Below, piece by piece: positions 1 through 8,079 of a stretch of DNA of 53,918 bases. Made by a program: the position numbers and the translations under genes. The stretch spans positions 1 to 53,918 of the forward strand of contig CAVGRN010000014.1 of NCBI GenBank assembly GCA_963631545.1, in the 5' to 3' direction. Source of the stretch: UBA1181 sp963631545 (GTDB lineage: Bacteria; Bacteroidota; Bacteroidia; Bacteroidales; Paludibacteraceae). The first letter of the stretch is position 1. Every line of letters starts with the position of its first letter. The notes under the pieces are model-generated. The model ran no database searches. It was not told the DNA's origin and worked only from the letters and a program-made list of their open reading frames with translations.

Positions 1-2453
1 GACTTGTCGAAATATGCCGTATAGGTCTCATTCTTTACCACCGTTATCGTGCGTGGGCTGTCGGTATTGCCATCGTTCCAGTGCGAGAACACATACCCTG
101 CCTCTGGATTGGCAGTCAGTGTTGCCTCAGTACCATAGTCGTACATACCTCCACCTTCTACACTACCTTGATTCAGATCATAACTAGAAGCAATAATTTT
201 ATGTTTGTCTATCTCGAAGATAGCCGTGATAGTCGTATCACATAATAGAAATACAGGACGCGGGTTGGTAGACAGATCAACATCACTCCATCTTGCAAAG
301 TGGTAATGTTCATTAGCAATGGCTTCTATCCCAACTGCTGAGTTATGCTCATACACACCACTGCCTGTTACAGAGCCGAATGTCTCATTGTTAGAGACTA
401 CAGTGAGTGTATGTTTAGTCGCCTTTACGAAAGTAGCGGTGAAGCTCATATTCTCTACAGCGGTAAAGATACGTGGGTTCTCAGTGTTGCCGTCGTTCCA
501 CTGCCTGAACACATAGTCAGGGTTAATAATAGTAACGTTTAGTTCTACTGTCTCGCCATGGGTATAAATGCCACCACCAGTTACTGTACCTATCTGTTCA
601 TTGCATTTAGTAGCAATGAGGTAGGTATTGAGTTCGAACTTAGCAGTGTAAGTCGTGTCTTTTCTAACCACTTGCTTGTTAGTGGGACCACCACCCACAC
701 CATTTGCCCATCCGGCGAAGTGATACCCTGCTTCTGTGTTAGGTACAGCCGTTAGAGTAACGGTGTCGAGATAGGTATAAACACCTCCACCTGTTAAGCT
801 ACCGCCCTCCACAGGGTCGCAAATGGTGGTGACTGTGTACTGTTGGGGAATAAACAGAGCGGTGTAGGTAGCATCGTCTGTCACCTTTACTTTGCGTGGG
901 TTGTCGGTGTTACCATCACTCCACTGTGAGAACTGATAGTGAGGTAAAGCAAAGGGAGTTAGTGTTGCCTCAGTGCCATAATCGTATTTACCCCTACCAG
1001 TTATGTAACCTCGTGTACTATCCGCAACGGTAGTGATGGTATATTTATTCAGAGCGAAGTAGGCTGTAACGGTCGTGTCGTTGTTTACAAGCACTTGTGT
1101 TGAGGTTAACTGAGAACCATCACTCCATGCCGTAAAGTGATATCCGGTGTTAGGTACAGCCTTCAAATAAGGAACTGTACCTTTGTCATGCAAGCCCGCA
1201 CCGGTTACGGTACCGCCTTCCACAGGGTCGCATATAGCGGTGATGGTGTATTGTATCTGTCCAAAGATAGCGGTGAGTGTGGTGTCGCTTGCCATAACCA
1301 CAGTACGGGGGTTGGCGGTACTACCATCGCTCCAACGCTTGAACTCGACAGTAGTTTGGTATGAATTAGGCGTAGCAGAGATGACTGCATTGTTATTCTC
1401 GCAGGTAGGCTGTTGTGTGATGGTGGCGGTACCTAATTTATCATCGTTAGTGAGGACGGTGATGTTATAAGGCTGCTCGGTGTAGTTGGAGAATCTTGAC
1501 CATCCATTAGCGGCTTGGTAAGCCGATGCCGTTCCGCAGGGGACGCAGATGGTAGCAGAATAGGGGACACTATTAAACACCTCACTACCGCAAGTAGGTG
1601 GTGTCGCTGCTTTCACGATGAAAGATGTTAGGTTGGTGCAAGACTGAAAAGCACAGTCTCCAATAGTTGTCACAGTAGCAGGGATAATGGCGGTAGTAAG
1701 AAAGTTGCAAAGGCCAAAGGCATAACTACCGATAGAGGTAACCCCATTGGGAATAGTGACAGAGGTTAGGTTGCTATAATAGAAAGCATATTCTCCGATG
1801 GATGTGACTCCTTCAGGGATGGTGATAGTGCTTATATTGGTATAAGCAAAGGCATAATCTCCGATAGCCTGCACATCTTCGGGGATAGTCGTGTTCTTAC
1901 ATCCTGCGATGAGTGTGCCGGTGGCAGTCTCGATGATAGCGTTGCAGTTGTTGCGGCTATCGTAGTGCGTATTGCCACTCTCAACGGATATAGCGGTTAT
2001 GCCCTTGCAACCAGCAAAAGCAGCAGTACCTATAGAGGTAACACCCGCAGGGATAGTGAGAGTGCCTGTAAGTTTAGAGCAGCGATAGAAAGCCTTTTCC
2101 TCTATTGTGGTCACGCTGGCAGGGAGAGTGATAGAGGAGAGACTTGTACAGAAAGCGAAGGCATAGCTTCCAATAGAGGTGACGCCGTCGGGGATAGTGA
2201 TTGATGTGATGTCGGAGCAATCCCAGAATGCTTTACCATTTATGGCAGTGACGATGTAGGTGTTGCCCTCGTAGGTGATAGAGGCAGGGATAGTGATATC
2301 GCCGGTATAGGTATCACCACCTGTTGGTTCTACGGCGGCAGTCTTTGCCGTCTCATCGAGGGAGTAATAGAGACTGCCGACCTGTGTGGCAGCCTGTGCG
2401 CATGTTGCTGCTATCAGGAGCAAGCATGCAAAGATGAATGTCAATTTACGCAT
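1..2453 (-). CDS. BspA-type leucine-rich repeat / InlB-like B-repeat surface protein, 3' end cut by window
   Basis: I translated this on the minus strand from the ATG at 2453; 817 codons stay open to the window edge, so the C-terminus is missing. Residues 1-21 are a signal peptide (MRKLTFIFACLLLIAATCAQ). Residues about 60-300 hold roughly eight BspA-type leucine-rich repeats of about 23 residues (pattern ITIPxGVTSIGxYAF). From residue 329 there are about seven repeats of some 70 residues beginning like YTITxxCDPVEGGTVTGxG and containing FxxWSDGxTxNPR, which fit the divergent InlB B-repeat family. Such proteins are exported and lie on the cell surface, where they are thought to serve in adhesion or binding. 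The missing end probably carries a sorting domain, but that is inference. The gene has its own promoter about 330 bp upstream. Confidence 0.9.
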   Translation of the reverse strand, partial: MRKLTFIFACLLLIAATCAQAATQVGSLYYSLDETAKTAAVEPTGGDTYTGDITIPASITYEGNTYIVTAINGKAFWDCSDITSITIPDGVTSIGSYAFAFCTSLSSITLPASVTTIEEKAFYRCSKLTGTLTIPAGVTSIGTAAFAGCKGITAISVESGNTHYDSRNNCNAIIETATGTLIAGCKNTTIPEDVQAIGDYAFAYTNISTITIPEGVTSIGEYAFYYSNLTSVTIPNGVTSIGSYAFGLCNFLTTAIIPATVTTIGDCAFQSCTNLTSFIVKAATPPTCGSEVFNSVPYSATICVPCGTASAYQAANGWSRFSNYTEQPYNITVLTNDDKLGTATITQQPTCENNNAVISATPNSYQTTVEFKRWSDGSTANPRTVVMASDTTLTAIFGQIQYTITAICDPVEGGTVTGAGLHDKGTVPYLKAVPNTGYHFTAWSDGSQLTSTQVLVNNDTTVTAYFALNKYTITTVADSTRGYITGRGKYDYGTEATLTPFALPHYQFSQWSDGNTDNPRKVKVTDDATYTALFIPQQYTVTTICDPVEGGSLTGGGVYTYLDTVTLTAVPNTEAGYHFAGWANGVGGGPTNKQVVRKDTTYTAKFELNTYLIATKCNEQIGTVTGGGIYTHGETVELNVTIINPDYVFRQWNDGNTENPRIFTAVENMSFTATFVKATKHTLTVVSNNETFGSVTGSGVYEHNSAVGIEAIANEHYHFARWSDVDLSTNPRPVFLLCDTTITAIFEIDKHKIIASSYDLNQGSVEGGGMYDYGTEATLTANPEAGYVFSHWNDGNTDSPRTITVVKNETYTAYFDK

Positions 2454-2664
2454 AAAGTTTATGTATTAGTTTCTGTTGTTTTGATTTCTTTTTATAAGAA
2501 TGACGATGAATGAACAATCGCTCCCCACTTCCATTAAGCGGTGAGCGAGCAAAGCGAATACCTGGCATAGCAAAAAACACCCTGCCCCACCCTTCCATAA
2601 GAGGGGAAAACAGAGTTTCCACAATGCAACGCTTGCCTATTCGAGGCTGAGATTTTTTGAGTAT

Positions 2665-2675
2665 GGGGGGGGGGG
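2665..2675. repeat. G11 homopolymer in the 5' UTR of the BspA-like gene
   Basis: Eleven consecutive G on the plus strand (C11 in the transcript), about 212 nt upstream of the ATG at 2453 and about 107 nt downstream of the predicted promoter. Homopolymers of this length are prone to slipped-strand changes; whether this one affects expression is unknown. Confidence 0.9.
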
Positions 2676-2781
2676 TAAATGACTGATAATGTGCCAATTA
2701 GACACAACGCTTAGTGCGTATCCTTTGCCATATTGGGTTGTATGATGAGCGTTGTAATGCATCGGCACATAAATTTAAGCG

Positions 2782-2813
2782 CAAAAATATGAATTATTAT
2801 GGGAAACGCAAAA
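2782..2813 (-). promoter_or_regulatory. Promoter of the BspA-like surface protein gene
   Basis: On the minus strand a TTTTG at 2813-2809 is followed by exactly 19 nt and then TATTTTTG at 2789-2782. This fits the Bacteroidetes consensus TTTG-N19-TAnnTTTG. Transcription would start near 2775 and give a leader of about 320 nt. Confidence 0.7.
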
Positions 2814-2903
2814 CAATTTTTCAATAGCCAACGGAGGCGTTCGTCGCTATTGCCATGCAGCCGACATCATCAATACACACCCAGCGTTGTCTCTCCACAA
2901 GAC

Positions 2904-2939
2904 AAAAACACAAGGCTGCCCCCGAAAGGAAGCAGCCTT
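2904..2939 (-). terminator. Terminator after the PUR-family gene
   Basis: Perfect 8-bp stem AAGGCTGC (2912-2919) / GCAGCCTT (2932-2939) with a 12-nt loop. In the minus direction it is followed by a short T run (complement of AAAAA at 2904-2908). It lies 31 bp past the stop codon of the PUR gene. Confidence 0.7.
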
Positions 2940-2969
2940 TGAACTTCACGATTGTGCAAGTGAGGGGGG

Positions 2970-3320
2970 TCAACCGAAATCTATCTCGAAACGGTCGGCC
3001 GACGGGGTGTCCTCTTTATGCGACTCGGGTGCGCCCTTGCCGTCGCAGTTGTTGATGAAGTCGATCACCTCGTTCATCCCATCGCGGAACTTCTCAAAAT
3101 CCTCCTTGTACAAAAAAATCTTATGCTTCTCGAAAGATACGGGAGAAGACTCATCCCCCATAAACTTCTTCTTACTCTCCGTAATCGCTAAGAAAAGCTC
3201 GTTCTTACGGTTTCTCTTCACATCTAAGTAATAGATGCGCTTCCCCGCCTTTAAGGCCTTCGAATAAACAATCTCCTGATCCCGCTTATCCGCATCCATC
3301 ATTTTCTTTTCTTCTTCCAT
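2970..3320 (-). CDS. PUR-family (DUF3276) nucleic-acid-binding protein
   Basis: A 116-residue protein with the layout of the Bacteroidetes DUF3276/PUR family: a positively charged beta-rich domain (about residues 14-60, GKRIYYLDVKRNRKNELFLAI) and a following conserved segment (FEKHKIFLYKEDFEKF) ending in a helix. PUR-repeat proteins bind single-stranded, purine-rich DNA or RNA; the role of the bacterial members is little known. The first ATG at 3320 is chosen because an AAGGAGGT Shine-Dalgarno sequence sits 6 nt before it. It has its own promoter (3372-3402) and terminator (2904-2939), so it is probably monocistronic. The C-terminal 20 residues are acidic and probably disordered. Confidence 0.9.
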   Translation of the reverse strand: MEEEKKMMDADKRDQEIVYSKALKAGKRIYYLDVKRNRKNELFLAITESKKKFMGDESSPVSFEKHKIFLYKEDFEKFRDGMNEVIDFINNCDGKGAPESHKEDTPSADRFEIDFG

Positions 3321-3326
3321 ACCAAG

Positions 3327-3334
3327 ACCTCCTT
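3327..3334 (-). promoter_or_regulatory. Strong Shine-Dalgarno sequence of the PUR gene
   Basis: AAGGAGGT in the minus direction, 6 nt before the ATG at 3320. This is a full anti-Shine-Dalgarno match with ideal spacing, whereas almost every other gene here (for example hisG, pgk, feoAB) has none, as usual in Bacteroidetes. It fixes the start of the PUR gene. Confidence 0.85.
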
Positions 3335-3371
3335 AATTTAAAATAATCCAACTTCCGAAAACGAAATCGCT

Positions 3372-3402
3372 CAAATATATTTATTATTCACAAAACCGCA
3401 AA
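3372..3402 (-). promoter_or_regulatory. Promoter of the PUR-family gene
   Basis: TTTG at 3402-3399, 19 nt spacer, TATATTTG at 3379-3372 on the minus strand: an exact Bacteroidetes consensus promoter. The expected start near 3365 gives a leader of about 45 nt. Confidence 0.75.
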
Positions 3403-3504
3403 AATTAAACACACGATTTTTTCATACGCAAACAAAGAAAAAAAAACGATCCACGCCGCGCACAAGAGAGGGGCAAGCAGCGAGCCACCCGCAAAACGAG
3501 GAAC

Positions 3505-3540
3505 AAAAAAGAGGGGAGAACCCATTAGGATTCTCCCCTC
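3505..3540 (-). terminator. Terminator of the rplU-rpmA operon
   Basis: Perfect 10-bp stem GAGGGGAGAA (3511-3520) / TTCTCCCCTC (3531-3540) around a 10-nt loop, followed in the minus direction by six T (complement of 3505-3510). It lies 22 bp after the rpmA stop codon. Confidence 0.9.
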
Positions 3541-3562
3541 TTGCCTTAACTAGCCAGAAAGG

Positions 3563-3829
3563 TTAGTTATTTTCTGCAACTGGCTCGATGGAAACGAAAG
3601 AACGATTGTTCTTCTTCTTAACGAAAACCACTTTACCAGCAACCAATGCGAAAAGAGTGTGGTCGCGGCCCATACCAACGCCTACACCTGGGTGGTGAAC
3701 CGTACCGCGCTGACGCACGATGATGTTACCAGCCTTCGCAAATTGACCACCAAAAAGCTTCACTCCGAGTCGCTTGCTTGCCGACTCACGACCGTTCTTG
3801 GAACTACCAACACCTTTTTTATGTGCCAT
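3563..3829 (-). CDS. rpmA: Large ribosomal subunit protein bL27
   Basis: An 88-residue protein matching bL27 throughout: it starts MAHKKGVGSSKNGRES and carries the GVKxFGGQFxxAGNIIVRQRGT core and the GVGxGxDHTLFAL region. bL27 sits near the peptidyl-transferase centre of the 50S subunit, with its N-terminal tail reaching towards the tRNA ends. There is no N-terminal extension of the kind cleaved in Firmicutes, so it begins directly with the mature-type MAHKKG. It follows rplU by 19 bp in the usual rplU-rpmA order and is followed by a strong terminator. Confidence 0.98.
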   Translation of the reverse strand: MAHKKGVGSSKNGRESASKRLGVKLFGGQFAKAGNIIVRQRGTVHHPGVGVGMGRDHTLFALVAGKVVFVKKKNNRSFVSIEPVAENN

Positions 3830-3848
3830 GATTCTTGAATTTTAGGGG

Positions 3849-4160
3849 TTAAGCGACTACGTTATTAATCTTCAACTCGGTCATGCACTGGCGGTGACCA
3901 TTCAACTTGCGGTATCCCTTTCTTCTCTTCTTGTGGAAAACCAAGACCTTGTCTGCCTTAAGATGAGAAACAACCTCGGCGGTAACTTTCGCACCTGCAA
4001 CGGTTGGAGTACCTACGGTAACCGCTCCGTCGTTGTCTACCAACAAAACTTTGTCGAACTCCACTACTGAACCGCGCTCTGCGTCCAAACGGTGGACATA
4101 CAACTTCTGGCCATTCTCTACTTTGAATTGCTGACCAGCAATCTCTACGATAACGTACAT
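3849..4160 (-). CDS. rplU: Large ribosomal subunit protein bL21
   Basis: A 103-residue protein starting MYVIVEIAGQQFKVENGQ, the typical bL21 beginning, and ending in the basic KKRRKGYRKLNGHRQ region that binds 23S rRNA. The open frame extends 35 codons further upstream, but that part has no bL21 similarity and lies in the mRNA leader, so the ATG at 4160 is taken as the start. It heads a two-gene operon with rpmA. The usual length is about 100-105 residues, so it is complete. Confidence 0.97.
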   Translation of the reverse strand: MYVIVEIAGQQFKVENGQKLYVHRLDAERGSVVEFDKVLLVDNDGAVTVGTPTVAGAKVTAEVVSHLKADKVLVFHKKRRKGYRKLNGHRQCMTELKINNVVA

Positions 4161-4261
4161 TTTACTATTATTTAGCGTTTTATCCGGTGGCGGACACCCC
4201 ACTGAACCCCAGTGAGACCTCACTTTTTCAAGCCACGAAGGATGAATCGGCGGCAAAGTTA
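4161..4261 (-). promoter_or_regulatory. rplU promoter (-7 box) and structured mRNA leader
   Basis: TAACTTTG at 4261-4254 on the minus strand fits the Bacteroidetes -7 box; no clear -33 box is seen. The leader of about 85 nt contains three short inverted repeats: GTGAGGTCTCAC (4212-4223), CACTG/CAGTG arms (4200-4214, overlapping the first) and TCCG/CGGA arms (4183-4194). Ribosomal protein leaders often bind their own product, so an autoregulatory role is possible. The helices are short and this is only inference. Confidence 0.4.
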
Positions 4262-4391
4262 GCATTTTTTACTTTCCGAAAGAAAATTTTTGGGAATTAT
4301 CTGAAAAGGATTTTTCTATTCAAATACAACCATTTTACATCAATCTTCCAATATTCACTATCATTATGACAGCAAAACTGAAAATTTCATT

Positions 4392-4399
4392 TACTTTTG
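4392..4399 (+). promoter_or_regulatory. -7 box of the porin gene
   Basis: TACTTTTG, a full match to TAnnTTTG, 30 nt before the ATG at 4429, giving a leader of about 22 nt. No good TTTG is seen at the -33 distance. Confidence 0.55.
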
Positions 4400-4428
4400 C
4401 ACATCAATAAGCAATAAATACGACAACT

Positions 4429-5520
4429 ATGAGAATACTAAGACATCTTTCGTTGAACGCGGCGGCCACAATGCTCTGCTGCATCAGTTTCCCAAGCCTC
4501 GCACAAGAGGTTAGCACACGGAACGGCGAGAAACCCTTCGGGTTTGACTTCGCCTACATCGGCGACCTTGTAACCAACACCACAGGCGGCGTAGACCAAG
4601 GCGCAATGTATGTGGGCGCAGGCACGCTCGGCTTCTCCTTCAACCCCGAAAACGCCAACTGGTGGAAAGGCGGACTGCTGCGGGCGACCGCCAAAGCCAC
4701 CCACGGAAAATCGCCTTCGGAGGAACTCTTCGGCGACCGCTTCTTCGCCGACAACATCGACGCCGGCTACCACACCTACCTCTACGAACTGTGGTACAAG
4801 CAACGCTTCGCCGACAAATTCGACATCACCATCGGTATGCAGGACATCAACACCAACTTCGCCACCAACATCGAGGGGCTGACCTTCGTCAGCACCTCCA
4901 TCGTGATGAGCACCATCTTCTCGAACGTGAACACGCCAACCTTCCCCCTTCCGGGATTGGGTTTGGAACTGGGCTGGGACATCTCCAACTCCGTACGCTG
5001 GCAAGCCTGCGTCTACGACGGACACGTCGGCTCCCTGAGCGAGAACAAACATAACCTCGAGTGGAAACTCGACAAACGCGACGGCTACCTCATCGCGACA
5101 GAAGTACAACTCCGCAACGAGAAAGCCGGCACACTGAAAGTGGGCGCAGACGTACACACAGGCGATGAGAAATTCGCCATCTACGCCCTCGGCGAACATC
5201 ACTTCGACCATGCCACACTCTTCGCCGTGGCAGCCTTCGCACCCAAAAAGAAGAACGATATTTACACGATGATTAACGCAGGAGTCAATTTTCATCGTAT
5301 ATTTGCAAAGCGTTACGAGGATGTGCTGGGGCTGTCGTGCGTCAGCAACCTCCTGAGTGACGACGAGAAGCACGAGACGATTATCGAACTGACATACAAA
5401 TATCGCGCTTTGAAGATGTTCTACTTGCAACCGGATTTCCAATACATCATCAATCCGTCTGCTCAGCCAGATTTGGATAACGCATTGGGAGTCATCGTCC
5501 GGTTCGGTGTCGAGATATGA
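4429..5520 (+). CDS. OprB-type carbohydrate-selective outer-membrane porin
   Basis: A 363-residue protein with a signal peptide (residues 1-25, cleavage after SLAQ) and alternating amphipathic strands to the end (ALGVIVRFGVEI), as in a beta barrel. Features typical of the OprB family are the N-terminal DFAYIGDLVTNTTGGV stretch, LYELWYKQRF, and the GMQDINTNFA motif before the constriction region. OprB-type porins allow passive uptake of sugars across the outer membrane; the substrate cannot be read from the sequence. It has its own -7 box and is followed by a large hairpin before feoAB. An open frame of similar length on the opposite strand is a shadow. Confidence 0.8.
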   Translation: MRILRHLSLNAAATMLCCISFPSLAQEVSTRNGEKPFGFDFAYIGDLVTNTTGGVDQGAMYVGAGTLGFSFNPENANWWKGGLLRATAKATHGKSPSEELFGDRFFADNIDAGYHTYLYELWYKQRFADKFDITIGMQDINTNFATNIEGLTFVSTSIVMSTIFSNVNTPTFPLPGLGLELGWDISNSVRWQACVYDGHVGSLSENKHNLEWKLDKRDGYLIATEVQLRNEKAGTLKVGADVHTGDEKFAIYALGEHHFDHATLFAVAAFAPKKKNDIYTMINAGVNFHRIFAKRYEDVLGLSCVSNLLSDDEKHETIIELTYKYRALKMFYLQPDFQYIINPSAQPDLDNALGVIVRFGVEI

Positions 5521-5552
5521 CATGGAAAGGAAACGAAAAGAAACCAATAAGA

Positions 5553-5596
5553 GATTCGCCTGATGTGAGGTTTTCACCCCTCACATTGGGCGAATC
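5553..5596 (+). terminator. Large hairpin between the porin gene and feoAB
   Basis: Two stacked 8-bp helices: GATTCGCC (5553-5560) with GGCGAATC (5589-5596), then a 2x2 internal loop, then ATGTGAGG (5563-5570) with CCTCACAT (5579-5586), and an 8-nt loop. The 3' side runs into GCTTTATAAT rather than a clean T tract and the feoAB ATG is only 11 nt further on. It can end porin transcripts or act as a leader structure of feoAB; no separate promoter is visible in the 87-bp gap. Confidence 0.6.
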
Positions 5597-5607
5597 CGCT
5601 TTATAAT

Positions 5608-8073
5608 ATGGAAGAAAACGAAATAAGGACTTTGGCAGACATCCCCGAGAAAGAGGAGTGTGTGATTGTGAAAGTGAACGGACACGGAGGATTCCGCCAC
5701 CGAGTGATGGAGATGGGCTTTGTGAAAGGCGAAAAGGTTACCGTGCTGAAAAACGCCCCTTTGCAAGACCCCATCGAATACCGCATTCTGCAAAGCCACG
5801 TGTCGCTCCGCCGCAGCGAAGCCAGCCACATCGAGGTGGTGGGCGTGGGCGAGGCGCAACCCGACGGGACACCCTTCAACGGCACACTGTCCGAAGAAGT
5901 GAGGCAAAAAATCAAAGAGAAGACCAAGACCATCACCGTGGCACTCGTCGGGAACCCCAACTGCGGCAAGACGTCGTTCTTCAACCACGCGACGGGGCTT
6001 CGCGAACACGTCGGCAACTACAGCGGCGTAACCGTATCGTCCAAAGTCGGAACTTTCTACCGCAACGGCTACACCATCAACTTGGTAGACCTACCCGGCA
6101 CCTACTCCATCACCGAGTACTCGCCAGAGGAAATCTACGTGCGGGAGTACATCTCCGAACAGCACCCCGACGTGGTGCTGAACATCGTCGACTCGTCCAA
6201 CCTCGAGCGCAACCTCTTCCTCACCACGCAACTCATCGATATGAACGTGCGCATGGTGATGGCTCTCAACATGTATGACGAACTGAAGAAAAAGGGCATA
6301 CAACTCGACGAGGAGCAATTGGAGAAGATGCTCGGATTCCCCTGCGCGCCAACCGACTCGAAAACGGGCAAGGGCATCGACCACGTATTAGACCACATCA
6401 TCTCCGTCTACGAGGAGTGCGACGAGGTAACCAAACACATCCACATCAACTACGGGACGGAGCTGGAGGAGGCCATCAGCAAAATCAAGCCGCTACTCAC
6501 CTGCCACGAAGGCATCGCCGTGGATTTCCCTTACCGGTATGTCGCACTAAAACTTTTAGAGAACGACTCCATAACCTACCGCCAGCTTGAAAAAGACATC
6601 ACCGACATCACCGACATACGCAAAACGGTGGACGAGTGCAGGAAGGAAATAGAAAAGGAATTTCACGAAGACGCCGTCAGCGTCATCACCAACACGAAGT
6701 ACGGATTCATCCGCGGCGCACTCAAAGAAACATTGAAGAAAGAATCGACGGACAAGGAGGAACTCGCCTACGCCATCGACGTGGTGCTGACCAACAAATG
6801 GTTGGGCTTCCCCGTGCTGATCCTCTTCCTGCTGATTATGTTCGAGGCGACTTTCACTTTGGGGGCTTACCCACAGGAGTGGATTGAAACAGCCGTTTCG
6901 TGGCTCGGCGAGAGCGCGCGCAGAATCATCGGCGACGGTATGCTATCCGACCTGGTTGTGGACGGCATCATCGCCGGTGTGGGCGGAGTCATCGTTTTCT
7001 TGCCGCAGATCCTCATCCTCTTCTTCTTCATATCTATGTTGGAAGACACCGGCTATATGGCGCGCGCGGCGTTCATTATGGATAAGCTGATGCACAAGAT
7101 GGGACTCCACGGGAAATCGTTCATTCCCCTCCTCACGGGGTTTGGCTGCGGCGTGCCTGCCATTATGGCGACGCGCACGTTAGAGAACCCGAAAGACCGT
7201 ATTGTAACCATGCTCGCCATCCCGTTCATGTCCTGCTCGGCAAGGCTGCCGGTCTATGTGCTGTTCGTGTCGGCGTTCTTCGAGAAACATCAGTCGCTCA
7301 TCCTCCTTGCCATCTACCTGATCGGCATCATCGTGGCTGTGCTGACGGCTATGTTGCTCAACAAAACCAAGTTCAAGAACGATTCAAGCCAGTTTGTCAT
7401 GGAGCTGCCGCCCTACCGCATCCCGACGGCGCGCAACATCCTGATACACATGTGGGAGAAAGCCGTCCAATACTTGAAGAAGATGGGAAGCATCATACTT
7501 GTGGCTTCCATCATCATCTGGGCATTATGCTACTTCCCTAAAAGCAACAGCGAGACGGAACGGATTGACGCAGAGATCGCCCAAGTGGAAAGCAATACTG
7601 GAATGGACGAAACGCAGAAAGGCAACGCCATCGCCCAGTTAGAAGCAGACAGAAACGCCGCCCAGAGTGAGAATTCTTACATCGGGACGCTTGGAAAGTT
7701 CATCGAGCCGGTTTTCCGTCCGTTGGGCTTCGATTGGAAAATGGGCGTGAGCATCCTCTCGGGTGCGGCAGCCAAGGAAATCGTTGTTTCGTCGCTCGGC
7801 GTTCTCTACCACACAGGGGCGGATGCCGACGAAGAGTCGGAGCAACTCACCGAAGCGTTGCGGGCGCACAGCACAGACCCTGTCGCACCCATCACCCCGT
7901 TGGTGGCGTTCGGCTTTATGGTGTTCGTACTGCTCTACTATCCGTGCATCGCCACGGTTGCCGCCATCGCCAAAGAGTCGAGTTGGAAGTGGGCGGGCTT
8001 TGAAGTGCTGTACACCACAAGCGTGGCGTGGGTCGTCGCCTTCCTAATCCACCAAATCGGTAGTCTATTTTAA
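5608..8073 (+). CDS. feoB: FeoA-FeoB fusion, ferrous iron transporter
   Basis: An 821-residue protein that joins a FeoA SH3-like domain (about residues 8-78) to full FeoB, the usual arrangement in Bacteroidetes. The G domain shows G1 GNPNCGKTS (115-123), G3 DLPG (161-164) and G4 NMYD (221-224). It is followed by the GDI-like helical region and then the membrane core with two Gate repeats, including Cys514 in GCGVP and Cys543 in SCSARLP, both conserved in Fe(II) transport. A hydrophilic coiled loop (about 650-685) precedes the last membrane helices. FeoB moves Fe2+ across the inner membrane using GTP hydrolysis. It heads a four-gene operon with the next three genes. Confidence 0.95.
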   Translation: MEENEIRTLADIPEKEECVIVKVNGHGGFRHRVMEMGFVKGEKVTVLKNAPLQDPIEYRILQSHVSLRRSEASHIEVVGVGEAQPDGTPFNGTLSEEVRQKIKEKTKTITVALVGNPNCGKTSFFNHATGLREHVGNYSGVTVSSKVGTFYRNGYTINLVDLPGTYSITEYSPEEIYVREYISEQHPDVVLNIVDSSNLERNLFLTTQLIDMNVRMVMALNMYDELKKKGIQLDEEQLEKMLGFPCAPTDSKTGKGIDHVLDHIISVYEECDEVTKHIHINYGTELEEAISKIKPLLTCHEGIAVDFPYRYVALKLLENDSITYRQLEKDITDITDIRKTVDECRKEIEKEFHEDAVSVITNTKYGFIRGALKETLKKESTDKEELAYAIDVVLTNKWLGFPVLILFLLIMFEATFTLGAYPQEWIETAVSWLGESARRIIGDGMLSDLVVDGIIAGVGGVIVFLPQILILFFFISMLEDTGYMARAAFIMDKLMHKMGLHGKSFIPLLTGFGCGVPAIMATRTLENPKDRIVTMLAIPFMSCSARLPVYVLFVSAFFEKHQSLILLAIYLIGIIVAVLTAMLLNKTKFKNDSSQFVMELPPYRIPTARNILIHMWEKAVQYLKKMGSIILVASIIIWALCYFPKSNSETERIDAEIAQVESNTGMDETQKGNAIAQLEADRNAAQSENSYIGTLGKFIEPVFRPLGFDWKMGVSILSGAAAKEIVVSSLGVLYHTGADADEESEQLTEALRAHSTDPVAPITPLVAFGFMVFVLLYYPCIATVAAIAKESSWKWAGFEVLYTTSVAWVVAFLIHQIGSLF

Positions 8074-8079
8074 AAACAG

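Larger units (their letters stand above)
2454..2969. other. 516-bp intergenic region: long 5' UTR of the surface protein plus terminator of the PUR gene
   Basis: No convincing gene lies here. It holds, from right to left in the minus direction: a terminator at 2904-2939 for the PUR gene, an imperfect inverted repeat at 2823-2851 (AATAGC/GCTATT arms), a good promoter at 2782-2813, and then a leader of roughly 320 nt to the ATG at 2453. The leader contains an 11-nt G run (plus strand) and two related stretches at about 2529-2550 and 2594-2615 (both starting CTTCCAT and going on to AAGxGG), perhaps degenerate copies of a dispersed intergenic repeat. The 83-codon open frame within it shows no family resemblance and I do not call it. 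Confidence 0.6.

Noticed and set aside
2446..2697. 83-codon minus-strand frame before the BspA-like gene
   Set aside because: It lies in the leader, runs through the poly-C tract and overlaps the start of the real gene in another frame; no family resemblance.
4438..5577. 379-codon open frame on the minus strand
   Set aside because: It lies antisense to the OprB-type porin, has no signal, domain or family pattern, and is Val/Cys/Arg-rich as expected of the complement of a GC-rich coding strand.
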